Of a stretch of 64,000 nt of DNA, positions 41,780 to 51,980 are shown piece after piece. The DNA is taken from positions 186,001-250,000 of the forward strand of contig JABSQZ010000002.1 of assembly GCA_013215505.1 (NCBI GenBank), given 5' to 3'. Within the stretch, counting starts at the first letter, position 1; every line of letters starts with the position of its first letter. The notes under the pieces were generated by a model that did no database searches, had not been told where the DNA came from, and saw only the letters and a program-made list of their open reading frames with translations. This stretch comes from Oceanospirillaceae bacterium (GTDB lineage: Bacteria; Pseudomonadota; Gammaproteobacteria; Pseudomonadales; Balneatricaceae). Made by a program: the position numbers and the translations under genes.

Positions 41780-42649
41780 ATGACGTTGTACCGAAATTTT
41801 ACCAGCGAAGAACAAATTAACCTTGAGTATAACGCGGTACTGGCAGTGCCTGATCTACAGAGTTATATAGATCAGGACATAAAAGCTAGCAGCGCCGCAA
41901 GAACTGAATTGTTGTGTTATTTGGATCAAAGCTACGGATCTGAGATTGATGAAACAATCGATATCTTCCCGGCGAAAGAACCGGGTTCCCCTATAGTGTT
42001 ATTTATTCACGGTGGCTACTGGCGCAGCTTAAGCAATAAAGATTTTAGTTTTGTCGCCCGTGGGCTGGTGGAGAGTGGGGTGAGCGTGGCGATGCCTAAC
42101 TATTCACTGTGCCCGGCAGTTTCAATGCAAAAAATAACCCAGCAAAACCGAGCGGCGCTGGCCTGGTTATATAATCATGCATCGAATTTTAACGCTGATA
42201 GAGAGCGGGTTTTTGTCTGTGGTCACTCTGCCGGTGGTCAGCAAGCGGCGATGTTGTCGCTGACAGACTGGGCAAAAGACTATGATTTCCCGGATAATGT
42301 TATTAAAGGCTGCATGCCGATCAGCGGAATTTTCGATTTATCACCCCTGTATTATTCCTGGTTGCAACCATCATTAAAATTGACCGATGCCACGGTATTA
42401 TCCCAAAGTCCATTTTTGCAAGCTCCTCAGCAAGTACCGCCGATGCTGGTGTCTGTAGGTGGGGATGAGTCTGCTGAGTTTATCCGTCAATCTGCGGATT
42501 TTGTGACTGCCTGGCGCAATAGTGCTGTGCCTTTGAAACTGGACATTCTCAGCGGTAAAAATCATTTTTCAGTGATCCAAGATTTATATGTGAAAGATAG
42601 CCCGCTGTGCAAGAGTATCATTGAGTTTATGCAGCAGTGCGAAAGTTAA
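41780..42649 (+). CDS. Alpha/beta hydrolase, kynurenine formamidase-like
   Basis: 289 residues. The HGGYWR oxyanion motif (about 76-81) and the nucleophile GHSAGG (about 146-151) are those of arylformamidases; VGGDESAEFIRQS supplies the acid and KNHFSV the His. Arylformamidase hydrolyses N-formylkynurenine in tryptophan breakdown, but no other kynurenine gene lies nearby, so related ester or amide substrates are possible. GGAG lies before the ATG. Confidence 0.85.
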   Translation: MTLYRNFTSEEQINLEYNAVLAVPDLQSYIDQDIKASSAARTELLCYLDQSYGSEIDETIDIFPAKEPGSPIVLFIHGGYWRSLSNKDFSFVARGLVESGVSVAMPNYSLCPAVSMQKITQQNRAALAWLYNHASNFNADRERVFVCGHSAGGQQAAMLSLTDWAKDYDFPDNVIKGCMPISGIFDLSPLYYSWLQPSLKLTDATVLSQSPFLQAPQQVPPMLVSVGGDESAEFIRQSADFVTAWRNSAVPLKLDILSGKNHFSVIQDLYVKDSPLCKSIIEFMQQCES

Positions 42650-42917
42650 TAGTTCTATTGAGTGGCTGGTTAGTACAATACAAGGTGCATATACAATAAT
42701 TGACTGATGTACCTTTCACCGACCTCTAGGAAAAATCAACCAGTCAGCAGCTTCAAAAAAATGAATCTACAATGTTTTCCTAATGAAGTGATACAGGAAT
42801 TTTGCTCATTTTCGCAGTTATAAAGTCGAGCTATGATGAATTGGCTAGAGTAAAAGACAAAGCTTAATGTGTGGTTAGTTATTACGAATAAATTATTGCG
42901 AATAGCAGGGTGGTTTG

Positions 42918-43679
42918 GTGAAACTAAGATCCTTGATCAAATGCTTTCTAATCTACTCATTCCTATCAATAAACCTAGTTGCAGCGCAGTCAAGTGGCTG
43001 CAACCAATTGACAGTGTCTGGATCAGTAGGTTGGTATCCGTTAATAATGAAAAGTTACTACGACAATGGCTATCGGGGGGTGGGTTACGATTTGGCGGTC
43101 GAAATTGCCCGAGAACTTAAAGTTCCGCTGTTATTTAAGGTGCTTCCCTGGAAGCGAATTCTGCGGCAATTGGAGTTGGGCAGATTAGATATTATCTTAG
43201 GCATATATAAGACTAAACCGCGCAGTATTAAGTATCTCTACAGTCCAGCGCTGATTAATAACGAAGTAAAAGTATTTGTACTAAAAGAGAAAACCTTTGC
43301 GTTAAATAGCTATGAGAATTTGATAGGTATGCGTGGGGATATGCCCAATGGTGGCAGTTTTGGTGATAAGTTTGATGATTTTTCGAATCAACACCTGCAG
43401 CTTTCGAAAATAGAAGGTAAGGAAGAGAAGATAAAAAGATTACTGCGTGGTGTCAGTGACTATTTTGATGCTATGCAATTCCTGGATAAAGAGCGATTGA
43501 CGCAGAAAATCGTCGCTCTGCCTTTTATTATTGCCTCTACTCCGGTGTACTTTGCCATGAGTAGGAACTCTGCCTGCACCGTTCAGGCACAGAAGGTGTT
43601 TGCACTGTTAAATCGTTTCAAAAAGGATGGCACACTGGCCGAAATAATTAAAAGATATGACTTTGTCAATCCCAACTAA
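42918..43679 (+). CDS. Periplasmic solute-binding protein, SBP_bac_3-like
   Basis: About 253 residues starting at GTG 42918 (a TTG just before is the alternative). Signal peptide of ~24 residues ending LVAAQS. WYPLIMKSYYDNGYRGVGYD, LPWKRILRQLELGRLDIILG and FAMSRNSAC are typical of the orphan amino-acid-type binding proteins of marine gammaproteobacteria. No permease is encoded nearby, so ligand and partner are unknown. The segment IPWKRAK/LPWKRIL is shared with the protein at 21626. Confidence 0.82.
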   Translation: MKLRSLIKCFLIYSFLSINLVAAQSSGCNQLTVSGSVGWYPLIMKSYYDNGYRGVGYDLAVEIARELKVPLLFKVLPWKRILRQLELGRLDIILGIYKTKPRSIKYLYSPALINNEVKVFVLKEKTFALNSYENLIGMRGDMPNGGSFGDKFDDFSNQHLQLSKIEGKEEKIKRLLRGVSDYFDAMQFLDKERLTQKIVALPFIIASTPVYFAMSRNSACTVQAQKVFALLNRFKKDGTLAEIIKRYDFVNPN

Positions 43680-43708
43680 ACAGTTGCCGCCAATATCAGG
43701 CTTGCGCT

Positions 43709-44593
43709 CTATTCTTTAAAATACTCCATAACAAACCCCTTAAACAACTCTTGGGCTTTAGCCAGTTTAATATTTTTGTGATAAATCATTTTGAAATCTA
43801 AAGATTTGTAGCTAAACGGATGTGGATCGGTTATCTGCCAAATCTCGCCTTGTTTGAGTTCGTGCTCGACAAAGAAATCCAAAAAAATACCGATTCCCAT
43901 GCCCGCGAGCACGGCCTGTTTATAACTAAAGGCATCATCTAGTGCGGTAAATTGGCTCAATGGTTTTGTAATCCCTATCTTTTGCAGATATAAGCGTAAA
44001 GTGGACAAGTTGATGTAAGAGGGGATCAGTAGATTATCTTCGATAACTCGCAGTTGTTGCTCTGTTGTCAGCTGGGGAGTAAAGCTCTGTGGGGCGCAGA
44101 GTATGGTTTTTGCCTGGAAGAGTTTTACGCTACGCAATTGCGAGTCGGCTAGTGGGGTGCCTCTAAAAGCAAAATCAATATCCTGCTGCACTAAATCGAG
44201 GCTTTTATTAGTGATGATAAGGTCCAGTTTTATCTGCGGATGGGCGTGACAAAAGGCACTGAGCATCTGCATAAATCTTCCCTGACTGAATACTTGCGGC
44301 AATGTGATGCGCAGCACACTGTGAGCCTGCTGGTTGTCACTGAAAAACAATTCCTCTGCCGCGTTCAAACTTTCCAGTACTTGCTTACACTGAGTGTAAA
44401 AAGTTTTTCCCTCGCCGGTGATACGTATGCTTTTGGCATCGCGAATAACCAAGTCGGCAGAATAGTACCGCTCCAAGGTTGATAAGTGCTTACTGACTGC
44501 TGATGGGGTCAGATTAAGATAGTCTGCGGCATTTTTTAAACTGCCATGGTCGACTATTGCTATATAGCTTTTAAAGTATCTCAGCTTATCCAT
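43709..44593 (-). CDS. LysR family transcriptional regulator
   Basis: 294 residues: helix-turn-helix at about 3-60 (DHGSLKNAADYLNLTPSAVSKHL) and effector domain from about 90 (VLRITLPQVFSQGRF). It is divergent from the MBL-fold hydrolase gene 98 bp away and is its probable regulator; it converges with the solute-binding gene, 29 bp from its stop. Confidence 0.92.
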   Translation of the reverse strand: MDKLRYFKSYIAIVDHGSLKNAADYLNLTPSAVSKHLSTLERYYSADLVIRDAKSIRITGEGKTFYTQCKQVLESLNAAEELFFSDNQQAHSVLRITLPQVFSQGRFMQMLSAFCHAHPQIKLDLIITNKSLDLVQQDIDFAFRGTPLADSQLRSVKLFQAKTILCAPQSFTPQLTTEQQLRVIEDNLLIPSYINLSTLRLYLQKIGITKPLSQFTALDDAFSYKQAVLAGMGIGIFLDFFVEHELKQGEIWQITDPHPFSYKSLDFKMIYHKNIKLAKAQELFKGFVMEYFKE

Positions 44594-44691
44594 TCATCAT
44601 TCCGTATTGTCACTTTGATAAGTACTATAGATCACTTTTTATCACTTTGGTAGCTGCCTATACTGATCGCAAATAACTGGAGGATGAACTG

Positions 44692-45570
44692 ATGAAAAAA
44701 CTATCAAAAACAATGCTGAAGCTATCTGGGTTAATGTTGCTGTCGACAGTAACAGCTGCTGAACCGGTTTCAATAGAATCATTACAAACTAAAAGCGCCG
44801 CACAAATTAAGCTTTATGTTTTAGATTGCGGCACCGTACAAGCGCGGGACTTATCGGTGTTTAATCCAAAAATAGATCAGGGAGTACAGATGGATATGGC
44901 GGTTCCCTGCTACCTGATTAAACACCCGAGCAAAGGCACCTTGGTATGGGATGCGGGATTAAGCGATGCAATAGCTAGTGAGGAAAATGGTGTGGAATTT
45001 TATGAAGGAGCTTTTAATTTAAGTGTTAAAAAAACCATGCTCTCCCAGCTGCAGGAAATTGGCGTTGAGCCAGCACAAGTTACTTATTTCGCCCCCTCGC
45101 ATTTGCACGTAGATCACAGTGGCAACGCCAATTATTTTGCCGACAGCACTGTATTGATGCAACAAGCTGAATACCAAGTGGCTTTTTCTGCGGATGCGGC
45201 CAATTATGGTTTTGATATCAACAACTACTCGGCTTTAAAAGATGCTAAACGCATTCAATTACAAGGTGATCACGATGTGTTTGGCGACGGCTCAGCCGTT
45301 ATTTTGAGCACCCCCGGGCACTCACCCGGGCACCAGTCGCTGTACCTTAAATTGCCAGAGACAGGCCCGGTGATCTTAAGTGGTGACCTGTTTCATTTCG
45401 AGAAAAATCGTCAAGACTACGGCATCCCGGTCTGGAATGACAAAAAATCAACCATTAGCTCCTTTGCCAAAATAGACAATATACTCGATCAAACCTCTGC
45501 CAAACTGTGGATCCAACACGATCCAGAGCAAGCAAAAAGCATGCGCATGTCACCGGCTTACTATCAGTAA
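44692..45570 (+). CDS. Secreted MBL-fold hydrolase, N-acyl-homoserine lactonase-like
   Basis: 292 residues. A signal peptide of ~22 residues ends TVTAA. Metal ligands: SHLHVDHSGNANYF (HxHxDH), a His in TPGHSPGHQ, D in GDLFHF and a terminal H in IQHDPEQ. The placement of YLIKHPSKGTLVWDAG fits the AttM/AhlD lactonase branch. It may open lactone rings of quorum signals or related esters in the periplasm. The divergent LysR gene suggests inducible expression. GGAGGA stands before the ATG. Confidence 0.85.
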   Translation: MKKLSKTMLKLSGLMLLSTVTAAEPVSIESLQTKSAAQIKLYVLDCGTVQARDLSVFNPKIDQGVQMDMAVPCYLIKHPSKGTLVWDAGLSDAIASEENGVEFYEGAFNLSVKKTMLSQLQEIGVEPAQVTYFAPSHLHVDHSGNANYFADSTVLMQQAEYQVAFSADAANYGFDINNYSALKDAKRIQLQGDHDVFGDGSAVILSTPGHSPGHQSLYLKLPETGPVILSGDLFHFEKNRQDYGIPVWNDKKSTISSFAKIDNILDQTSAKLWIQHDPEQAKSMRMSPAYYQ

Positions 45571-45856
45571 CGAGTAGCAAGAGTATTTTGTAGCGGAAAA
45601 AATAATAGGCGAGGCATTAATGTACGCGCTCTGATAACTGCTAAAGCTGCGCTTTAACGATTTGAGGTAGCTTTCGGTAATCTTGAACTTGTTTACTTGA
45701 GTTATTTTCTTTACCTAAGTGAAGAAAGTAACTCATTGAAAACGAATGTTCCTTTAAAATATTAACGGTCAACAATGTTTGCTGTACCAGCAATAATGTA
45801 GATAATAAGTTAATTCAACTCTCTCTCTGCCCGCTGGCTTATATTCAGGAGCGACT
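45571..45856. other. Intergenic region, nothing recognised
   Basis: 286 bp. Short interrupted complementary stretches are present (AAAGCTGCGCTTT near 45644) but no gene or clear signal. Confidence 0.45.
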
Positions 45857-46399
45857 ATGTTAAAAATATTTAGTTTATTGCTGTTATTAGTCTTTAGTCA
45901 TTCTGCGTTGTCTCTAGAAATTCCAAAAGCTCAGCTTGAATATTTCAAGAAATTTATCAGCAGTGTTCAGCCATTATCTTTTGCCAGTAATAGAGAATAC
46001 TGCGGCTACTTTGGCTTAGATAATAACGATAATTTCATCATCACTAAAGCGCAACAAGGGGGTGAAGACTATAGTGACCTGGTAGACATTGACGAACTCC
46101 CAGAAGATTTTTATATTTTATTTAGCTACCACACTCACGGTGCATTTTCGATAGAGGCGGATTCTGAATTGCCATCTACTATGGACCTGCAGGGTGATAT
46201 AGAAGATCAGATTGACGGGCTGATAGTGACCCCTGGTGGACGTATCTGGCTGAATGATTACCAAGCTAAAATCGCTACTCTGGTCTGCGGGCCAGATTGT
46301 GTAATGGCTGATCCCGATTTTAACGGCGCTCTACTAGATCCGGTTGTTGACAGTTATAGCTTGGCTGACCTGAAAAAAAGGGATCAGCTAATGCAGTAA
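45857..46399 (+). CDS. Secreted DUF4329 protein with JAMM-like motif
   Basis: 180 residues. Signal peptide 1-19 (LLLLLVFSHSALSL). The core YILFSYHTHGAFS followed after a gap by PSTMD has the H-x-H ... S-x-x-D pattern of JAB/JAMM metalloproteases, with a longer spacer than usual; an upstream Glu (E for the active site) is plausible in REYCGYFG. DUF4329 is placed in the JAB clan and is often found at the end of Rhs and other toxins; here it is free-standing and exported. GGAGCG stands before the ATG. Function untested. Confidence 0.7.
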   Translation: MLKIFSLLLLLVFSHSALSLEIPKAQLEYFKKFISSVQPLSFASNREYCGYFGLDNNDNFIITKAQQGGEDYSDLVDIDELPEDFYILFSYHTHGAFSIEADSELPSTMDLQGDIEDQIDGLIVTPGGRIWLNDYQAKIATLVCGPDCVMADPDFNGALLDPVVDSYSLADLKKRDQLMQ

Positions 46400-46554
46400 A
46401 TATGCGGATAATTTGAATGTCATAATTTGTTAGTGATCAGTAGTGACTACTTTAGTTGGTTGCCGGTAGGGGCGAGTTTTTAATATATATTGCTGTAACA
46501 GTTCAGCCTGCGGTCTGTGACCGCGGCTGATTATTGTTTTTTTGTTTGTCCAAA

Positions 46555-47028
46555 TTACAACTTGCGTCCCAGTTTTTTCTCGACTTGTCTCTTTTCCCAG
46601 TCGGCGCCGAAAGGGCTGTAAATTTCGAACACACTTAAGGCGTGGGAGGCGACGCCTATGCCCCAGCCCATGGCCACCCACCAGGCCCAAATGTAGCCGG
46701 GGCTGGTCAAAAAATTGAGTATGAATAAACCGCTGACTACTATTAAGTACTGGATAAGGTGCGTGTAAAAGCCTTTTAAATCTCTTACCTGCTCCAGTAC
46801 CTGAGACTCTTCAAAGGTTAGTTTACTGTCAGTTGTTGGCATGTCTGGCTCCTGTTGCTGTAAATCAGCGAGTGGGATTTCAAAAACAGCCGCTAGCGCT
46901 TTCATCGATTCCAGGCCAGCTTTTTGGCCGCGCTCAATGCGCTGAATCGTCCTGATACTCAGGCCACTCAATTGCGCTAAATGATCTTGGGACCAGGCGC
47001 GTTGTAGTCTTAGTTTGCGAACGATCAT
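46555..47028 (-). CDS. XRE-type helix-turn-helix protein with 2TM domain
   Basis: 157 residues from the ATG at 47028, preceded by AGAGGAAA; the frame continues 13 codons upstream without a start signal. HTH_3 at about 3-55 (LRLQRAWSQDHLAQLSGLSI, RTIQRIERGQKAG), then two membrane helices (about 95-140) and a short charged tail of the 2TM type. A membrane-tethered regulator; target unknown. Confidence 0.85.
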   Translation of the reverse strand: MIVRKLRLQRAWSQDHLAQLSGLSIRTIQRIERGQKAGLESMKALAAVFEIPLADLQQQEPDMPTTDSKLTFEESQVLEQVRDLKGFYTHLIQYLIVVSGLFILNFLTSPGYIWAWWVAMGWGIGVASHALSVFEIYSPFGADWEKRQVEKKLGRKL

Positions 47029-47349
47029 GGTATTTCCTCTGCTGCGGTACGTGTTGCTATTATTCACTCAATGCTGGGGAACAGTGACGACAGCAAGCTG
47101 ACTCAGCGCTGACATCTATCTGACATTATTATGACAGTTGTTTTAAATCAAATAGTTAAGTAACTTGTGATGTTTGGCGATGCGAGTATTTTTTGAAATA
47201 ATAAACAGAGGATCCCACAGAAAAGAATCTGGGGACAGCTTTATTAAAGCTGGATTGACAGCGGCCAGAGCCGCTGCCAATACTGGATTGTCAACCTGTG
47301 GATGTTGGACTTAATTGCATGCTCCCTAAGGCATTTGCACACAGTGCTG

Positions 47350-48333
47350 CTAATCAATAATTTTAATCAGCGCTTGTCTGCGTCTGTCTACAGTAAGCTT
47401 AGTGACATCAGGTCGACTGTAATGTCCGGCAACATCAAAATTTTGTCGCTCTTCGCGCACCCGGCCATGGTCTATCACCGCGGTAAATAGTCCTTCAATA
47501 TCACACTGCGGTTCAATCAGCCACTCACCATCTGGCCCGGCCAGACAAGAGCCGCCGTTTGCTAACATCTGCTCTTCACCGGCACCGTCTAAAATTGCCG
47601 CCAGATGTGGGGTGTTGTCGGGGAAGTCGGATTTGCGCATCAGACCACTAACAGCCATGGAAAAAGAGCGCCCCTCTTTGGCGATAAATTTGGTCAGGTC
47701 ATGGGTGTTGCGGTGACAACCTGGCCAGATGGCGACGTGTAAATCTTCACCCATACCGTACAGTGCCGCCCGTGAAAGTGGCATCCAGTTCTCCCAGCAG
47801 TTCAGTCCTCCGGTGTTAAAAGCACCTAATTGATGGACCCTCAGACCGTGACCGTCACCCGGAGCCCAGGTCAATCGCTCTTCATAAGTGGGCATTAATT
47901 TGCGGTGTACCGAGCCAATTTCACCTTGTTTATCGATATACACCATAGTGCAGTACAAGCTATGGCCACCTCTGTTGAGTGCCCGCTCGATAATACCGAC
48001 ATAGACTGCGCAATTGTTAGCTTTAGCGGCAGCGCAGACTTTATCTAAGTGACCTGCTTCTATCTGCACTGCCTGATCGGTGTAATGGGAGTGTAATTCC
48101 TTTTGATCTTGTGCATTGAAGCGGGCGCCATCAGTCATGGAAACCCAAAATGGATAGCCGGGGATCAGGGCTTCGCCAAAGGCCACCAGATCTACTTTTT
48201 CCGCCCCCGCCTGATTGATCATCGCCACCACTTTGTCAGTGGTGGCCTCTCGGTCCAGCCACACCGGTGCCAGCTGCCCCAAGCCGACTTTGAGTTGATC
48301 TTTATTCAGTGATGCATCATTAGTAGTGAACAT
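47350..48333 (-). CDS. Nitrilase/carbon-nitrogen hydrolase
   Basis: 327 residues with the Glu-Lys-Cys triad: E54 (FGEALIPGYPFW), K145 (HRKLMPTYEER) and C179 (GLNCWENWMPL). The YPFWV and TYEERLTW segments are those of true nitrilases/cyanide-type branch 1 enzymes, which convert nitriles to acids and ammonia; aliphatic or indole nitriles are possible substrates. A LysR gene is divergent 211 bp away. Confidence 0.9.
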   Translation of the reverse strand: MFTTNDASLNKDQLKVGLGQLAPVWLDREATTDKVVAMINQAGAEKVDLVAFGEALIPGYPFWVSMTDGARFNAQDQKELHSHYTDQAVQIEAGHLDKVCAAAKANNCAVYVGIIERALNRGGHSLYCTMVYIDKQGEIGSVHRKLMPTYEERLTWAPGDGHGLRVHQLGAFNTGGLNCWENWMPLSRAALYGMGEDLHVAIWPGCHRNTHDLTKFIAKEGRSFSMAVSGLMRKSDFPDNTPHLAAILDGAGEEQMLANGGSCLAGPDGEWLIEPQCDIEGLFTAVIDHGRVREERQNFDVAGHYSRPDVTKLTVDRRRQALIKIID

Positions 48334-48544
48334 AATATTTCCCGATTGGTGGCGATTAGCGCCTTAAAGTAGCATAAAAAATACGGCCCATGATGATAAA
48401 AGCAACAAAGACCTGTGACAGGTGAAGCTCTGCGACATTAGTGCAAGCACTGACGAGGTCATCATCTCTAGTGTTATCAATAGAAGTGATTATAATTGCA
48501 AATAATTAAATCGATAATCTGTTTGATTGGAATAGGACTTGTGC

Positions 48545-49468
48545 ATGATAGACACAAATAAGTTGATCGCCTCGCTCTCAGATATGGCCAGTTTTGTAAT
48601 GGTAGTGGATGAGGGGGGCTTCAGTGCCGCCAGCCGTAAACTGGGTATCACTCCCTCTGCAGCCAGTCGCCAGGTGAGCCGTCTGGAAAAATTATTGGCG
48701 GTTAAATTATTAGAGCGCACTACCCGCAACATGAGTTTGAGTGTGGCCGGCAAGCCGGTCTATGAACTGTGCAGGACTATGCTAGATACAGCTCAGGAGG
48801 CGGCCAATGTCTCCAGCTTAGCCAGCACTGAGCCAGTAGGGTTGTTGCGCATCGCCGCGCCCAAGGCAGTGGCTAAACAAATTTTGGAGCCGATGCTGTT
48901 ATCTTTTGCCGATAAATATCCGCAAATTAAGCTACAGATAAAAGTCACTGATCATATTGTCGACCCTATTCATAACGAAGTAGATTTATTAGTGTCGCTG
49001 CAGCAGAACCCCGCCCTTGGTCTAATAGCCAAAGAGCTGGGGGAGGTTAAAATAGTGCTCTGTGCCAGCACTGGCTATATTGCAGAGCATTCAATGCCTA
49101 AGCACCCGGACGAGCTGGCCGGACACAGTTGCATCACTTTAGGCGAGAGCAGTCATGACAGTATTTTAGAGATGAGTTGTGGCAAAAAAATGGCCAAGGT
49201 AGAGGTCAGTGGTCGCTACAGTGTCAATCACTCAGAAATGCGCCTGAATGCTATCAAGCACGGTCTGGGTATTGGTGTGTTGCCCGATTTCGTCGCTAAT
49301 CCTGAATTCGCCAATGGCAACTTACTACCAGTGTTGCCTAACTGGTCTTTAAAGCATAACTATCAGGGCGTGCTTAGATTACAATACGCCCAATCAAAAT
49401 TTATCCCGGAGCGTTTAAGGCTATTAGTTGCCCATTTATGTGATAACTATGCGGCGAGCAGGGGATAG
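48545..49468 (+). CDS. LysR family transcriptional regulator
   Basis: 308 residues from the ATG at 48545 (a TTG two codons up is possible). Helix-turn-helix at about 12-65 (DEGGFSAASRKLGITPSAASRQVSRL, here described in pieces) and effector domain from about 92 (LLRIAAPKAVAKQIL). Divergent from the nitrilase gene and followed by a DMT-type exporter gene 8 bp downstream, so both are candidate targets. Confidence 0.9.
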   Translation: MIDTNKLIASLSDMASFVMVVDEGGFSAASRKLGITPSAASRQVSRLEKLLAVKLLERTTRNMSLSVAGKPVYELCRTMLDTAQEAANVSSLASTEPVGLLRIAAPKAVAKQILEPMLLSFADKYPQIKLQIKVTDHIVDPIHNEVDLLVSLQQNPALGLIAKELGEVKIVLCASTGYIAEHSMPKHPDELAGHSCITLGESSHDSILEMSCGKKMAKVEVSGRYSVNHSEMRLNAIKHGLGIGVLPDFVANPEFANGNLLPVLPNWSLKHNYQGVLRLQYAQSKFIPERLRLLVAHLCDNYAASRG

Positions 49469-49476
49469 CTGCAAAG

Positions 49477-50457
49477 TTGCCATTTTATATTCAGGAGTCA
49501 TACAAACCAGTGTCCACATCTGCAAATATTCACCCGACTACAAAAACTACCTTACTTTCGCCCAGGGCCTGGGCTTTAATTTTATTACTGCTAACCCCGG
49601 CGCTGTTGTGTAGCAACATGATAGTGGCCAGAGCGGTGGCTGATATCATCCCTCCTTTTACCTTGGCATTTACCCGCTGGCTGGTGGCAGTATTAGTGCT
49701 GCTACCTTTCATCGGTGTGAAACTTTGGGCAGTGCGAGGCATTTTAGCGGCCGAGTGGAAGCAACTGCTGCTGCTTGGCTTTCTAGGTATGGGTATCTGC
49801 GGCGCCTTTCCCTACCTGGGGGCTAAAACCACGACTGCTACTAACATAGGTCTGATCTATGCGCTGTCGCCGATCTTTATCATTTTGTTTGCCAGGCTTT
49901 GGTATCAGGAACAGTTAAACAAACGCCAATTGTTGGGGGTGCTCTTTGCCTTTGCCGGAGTGCTTGTGATAGTGGCAAAGGGCGATTGGCAAGTGCTGGC
50001 TGCACTTAATTTCACTGTGGGCGATTTGTGGATACTGGCGGCATCCGCTTCATGGGGCTTTTACTCGTTGTGGCAGGGGCATTTAAAAACTCGATTGAGC
50101 CTATTTTTACGCTTTGCTGCTATGTCGGTAGGCGGAGTGATAGCGCTGGCGCCCTTTGCGGCACTAGAAATATATCAACAGTTACCGCTGGTCTTAGACA
50201 CAGCATTTATGAATACCTTTGTGATAACTATCGCCTTTCTGGCGATTATTTCATCGATCAGCGCCTATGCAGCTTATGCGCATATTCAAAAAATATTAGG
50301 GGCTTCTAAAGCTTCATTAGTGATGTATGCGATCCCCTTGTACAACGCGGCGATGGCCTGGCTTTTTTTAGATGAACAGCTACAAAGTTTTCATTTGCTT
50401 GGAGCGCTGTTGATACTGCCGGGGTTATTCCTGGCAGTGAGTAAGCGCAAAGCTTGA
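49477..50457 (+). CDS. EamA/DMT family transporter
   Basis: 326 residues with ten membrane segments in two EamA repeats (about 33-160 and 180-315). MIVARAVADIIPPFTLAFTR and LGAKTTTATNIGLIYALSPI are family features; FLDEQLQSFHLLGALLILPG closes the second repeat. The frame opens at a TTG at 49477; a GTG at 49510 with CAGGAG upstream is an alternative start. DMT exporters move amino acids, nucleosides or other metabolites. It follows the LysR gene closely. Confidence 0.88.
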   Translation: MPFYIQESYKPVSTSANIHPTTKTTLLSPRAWALILLLLTPALLCSNMIVARAVADIIPPFTLAFTRWLVAVLVLLPFIGVKLWAVRGILAAEWKQLLLLGFLGMGICGAFPYLGAKTTTATNIGLIYALSPIFIILFARLWYQEQLNKRQLLGVLFAFAGVLVIVAKGDWQVLAALNFTVGDLWILAASASWGFYSLWQGHLKTRLSLFLRFAAMSVGGVIALAPFAALEIYQQLPLVLDTAFMNTFVITIAFLAIISSISAYAAYAHIQKILGASKASLVMYAIPLYNAAMAWLFLDEQLQSFHLLGALLILPGLFLAVSKRKA

Positions 50458-50492
50458 GTGTTATGCGCAGTGGTTGAAATAAAGGATGAGAA

Positions 50493-51980
50493 ATGAAGGT
50501 TAATTGGCAAAAAGGATTTTCCGTGCTGGTCGCACTGCTGTTTCTGTTAATTGGCAGTAGTACTTTTGCCAGTAATCAGATTGATCAGCAAGCGCAAAGC
50601 ATTGATGAAACACAGTGGCTGGCACTGTTTCTGGCGGGGAAAAAGTCCGGCTATTCAAAAATTCAGCGCATTGTACAAGATGATACCGTGACCACTACTG
50701 TGACTATGCAGATGCAGATTAATCGCGGCGGTGCAGTGATTAATATGAAAAGCCTGGAACAGAGTGTAGAAACTACTACTGGCAGAGCACTTAGTTTTAG
50801 CTCTATCACAGAGCAGGGAGCGGACAGAGTCGTCATTAAAGGAGTCATCTCCAGCGCTGGGATGCTCAATATTGAGATTCAATCATCGGGGCAAGTACTG
50901 ACCCAGCAGCAACAATGGGACCCAGAATATTTGTTATACGAAGGGCAGAGATTGTTGGCAGTAGAACGCGGATCAGTGCCAGGCACCCGCTATCAGTTCC
51001 AAGCTTATATGATAGGAGCGCTGCAGGCCGCACCCAACAAAGTACTGATCGGAGAATCTAAAAACGTTGATTTACTGGGAGCCGTGCAGAGCCTGACTGA
51101 AGTATCACAACAGATGTTGATGGGCGCTACCGATATGCAGATGACCGTTTATATGGATCAGGACATGAATCTGAAAAAAGTCATCATGCCGATGATGGGC
51201 TCCAGTATGGAAATGATTGCCAGCACAGAGCAATATGCCCTTAGTCCCAACCAGCCATCAGACTTTTTCACTGCTGCATTTACTCGCTCACCGCTCGCTA
51301 TCAGCCCCGCTCAGGCACAATCTACTCTGCAGTATACTATTCACACTGAAAGCTCAAAAGTACTTTTTCCAAACACTTCTGAGCAGTCGGTGAGGCGCGT
51401 AAATGGCGCAATAGAACTGCAGGTAACGCCTCTCAAAGGGGATCTTGGCACCTATCCTTACAATGGCAAAGACCAGACCATTGTTGAATATTTGCAGCCA
51501 AACCGGTGGGTGCAAAACGATGATCAGCAGATTATTGCCCTGGCTAAACAGGCATTAGGATATGCCGCTACTGCCACAAAAGCGGCAAAAAACATCGAAA
51601 ACTTTGTGCGCAGCTACATTAGCGAAAAAAACTTAGGGGTCGGCTATGCCAGTGCTCTAGAAGTTCTTAAAAGTAAGCAGGGGGATTGTACCGAACACGC
51701 CCTGTTGTTAGCGGCGATGTTAAAAGCGGTGGGCATTCCCGCCCGAGTGGCAACCGGTATAGCCTATGTAGATAACTTTGCCGGTCTGCGACAAACTTTT
51801 GTGCCGCACGCCTGGGCGCAAGCATATATAGAAGGTGAATGGCGCAGTTATGACGCCGCGCTGAATGGCTTTGACAGCGGCCATATACTACTGGGCTATG
51901 GAGATGGAGACCCGATGCACTTTTTCAATCTGGCGAATAGCCTGGGGAATTTTCAGATTAAATCAATTAGTAGCCAGTGA
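50493..51980 (+). CDS. Exported transglutaminase-like protein
   Basis: 495 residues. Signal peptide ending near SSTFA (residue ~27). The N-terminal two thirds are beta-rich without a clear family. The C-terminal transglutaminase core has the Cys near 399 (KQGDCTEHALLLAAMLKA), His near 438 (VPHAWAQAYIEG) and Asp near 453 (RSYDAAL). Bacterial members are usually cysteine peptidases or structural amidases of the cell envelope. GATGAGAA precedes the ATG. It follows the DMT gene by 35 bp and may share its transcript. Confidence 0.85.
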   Translation: MKVNWQKGFSVLVALLFLLIGSSTFASNQIDQQAQSIDETQWLALFLAGKKSGYSKIQRIVQDDTVTTTVTMQMQINRGGAVINMKSLEQSVETTTGRALSFSSITEQGADRVVIKGVISSAGMLNIEIQSSGQVLTQQQQWDPEYLLYEGQRLLAVERGSVPGTRYQFQAYMIGALQAAPNKVLIGESKNVDLLGAVQSLTEVSQQMLMGATDMQMTVYMDQDMNLKKVIMPMMGSSMEMIASTEQYALSPNQPSDFFTAAFTRSPLAISPAQAQSTLQYTIHTESSKVLFPNTSEQSVRRVNGAIELQVTPLKGDLGTYPYNGKDQTIVEYLQPNRWVQNDDQQIIALAKQALGYAATATKAAKNIENFVRSYISEKNLGVGYASALEVLKSKQGDCTEHALLLAAMLKAVGIPARVATGIAYVDNFAGLRQTFVPHAWAQAYIEGEWRSYDAALNGFDSGHILLGYGDGDPMHFFNLANSLGNFQIKSISSQ

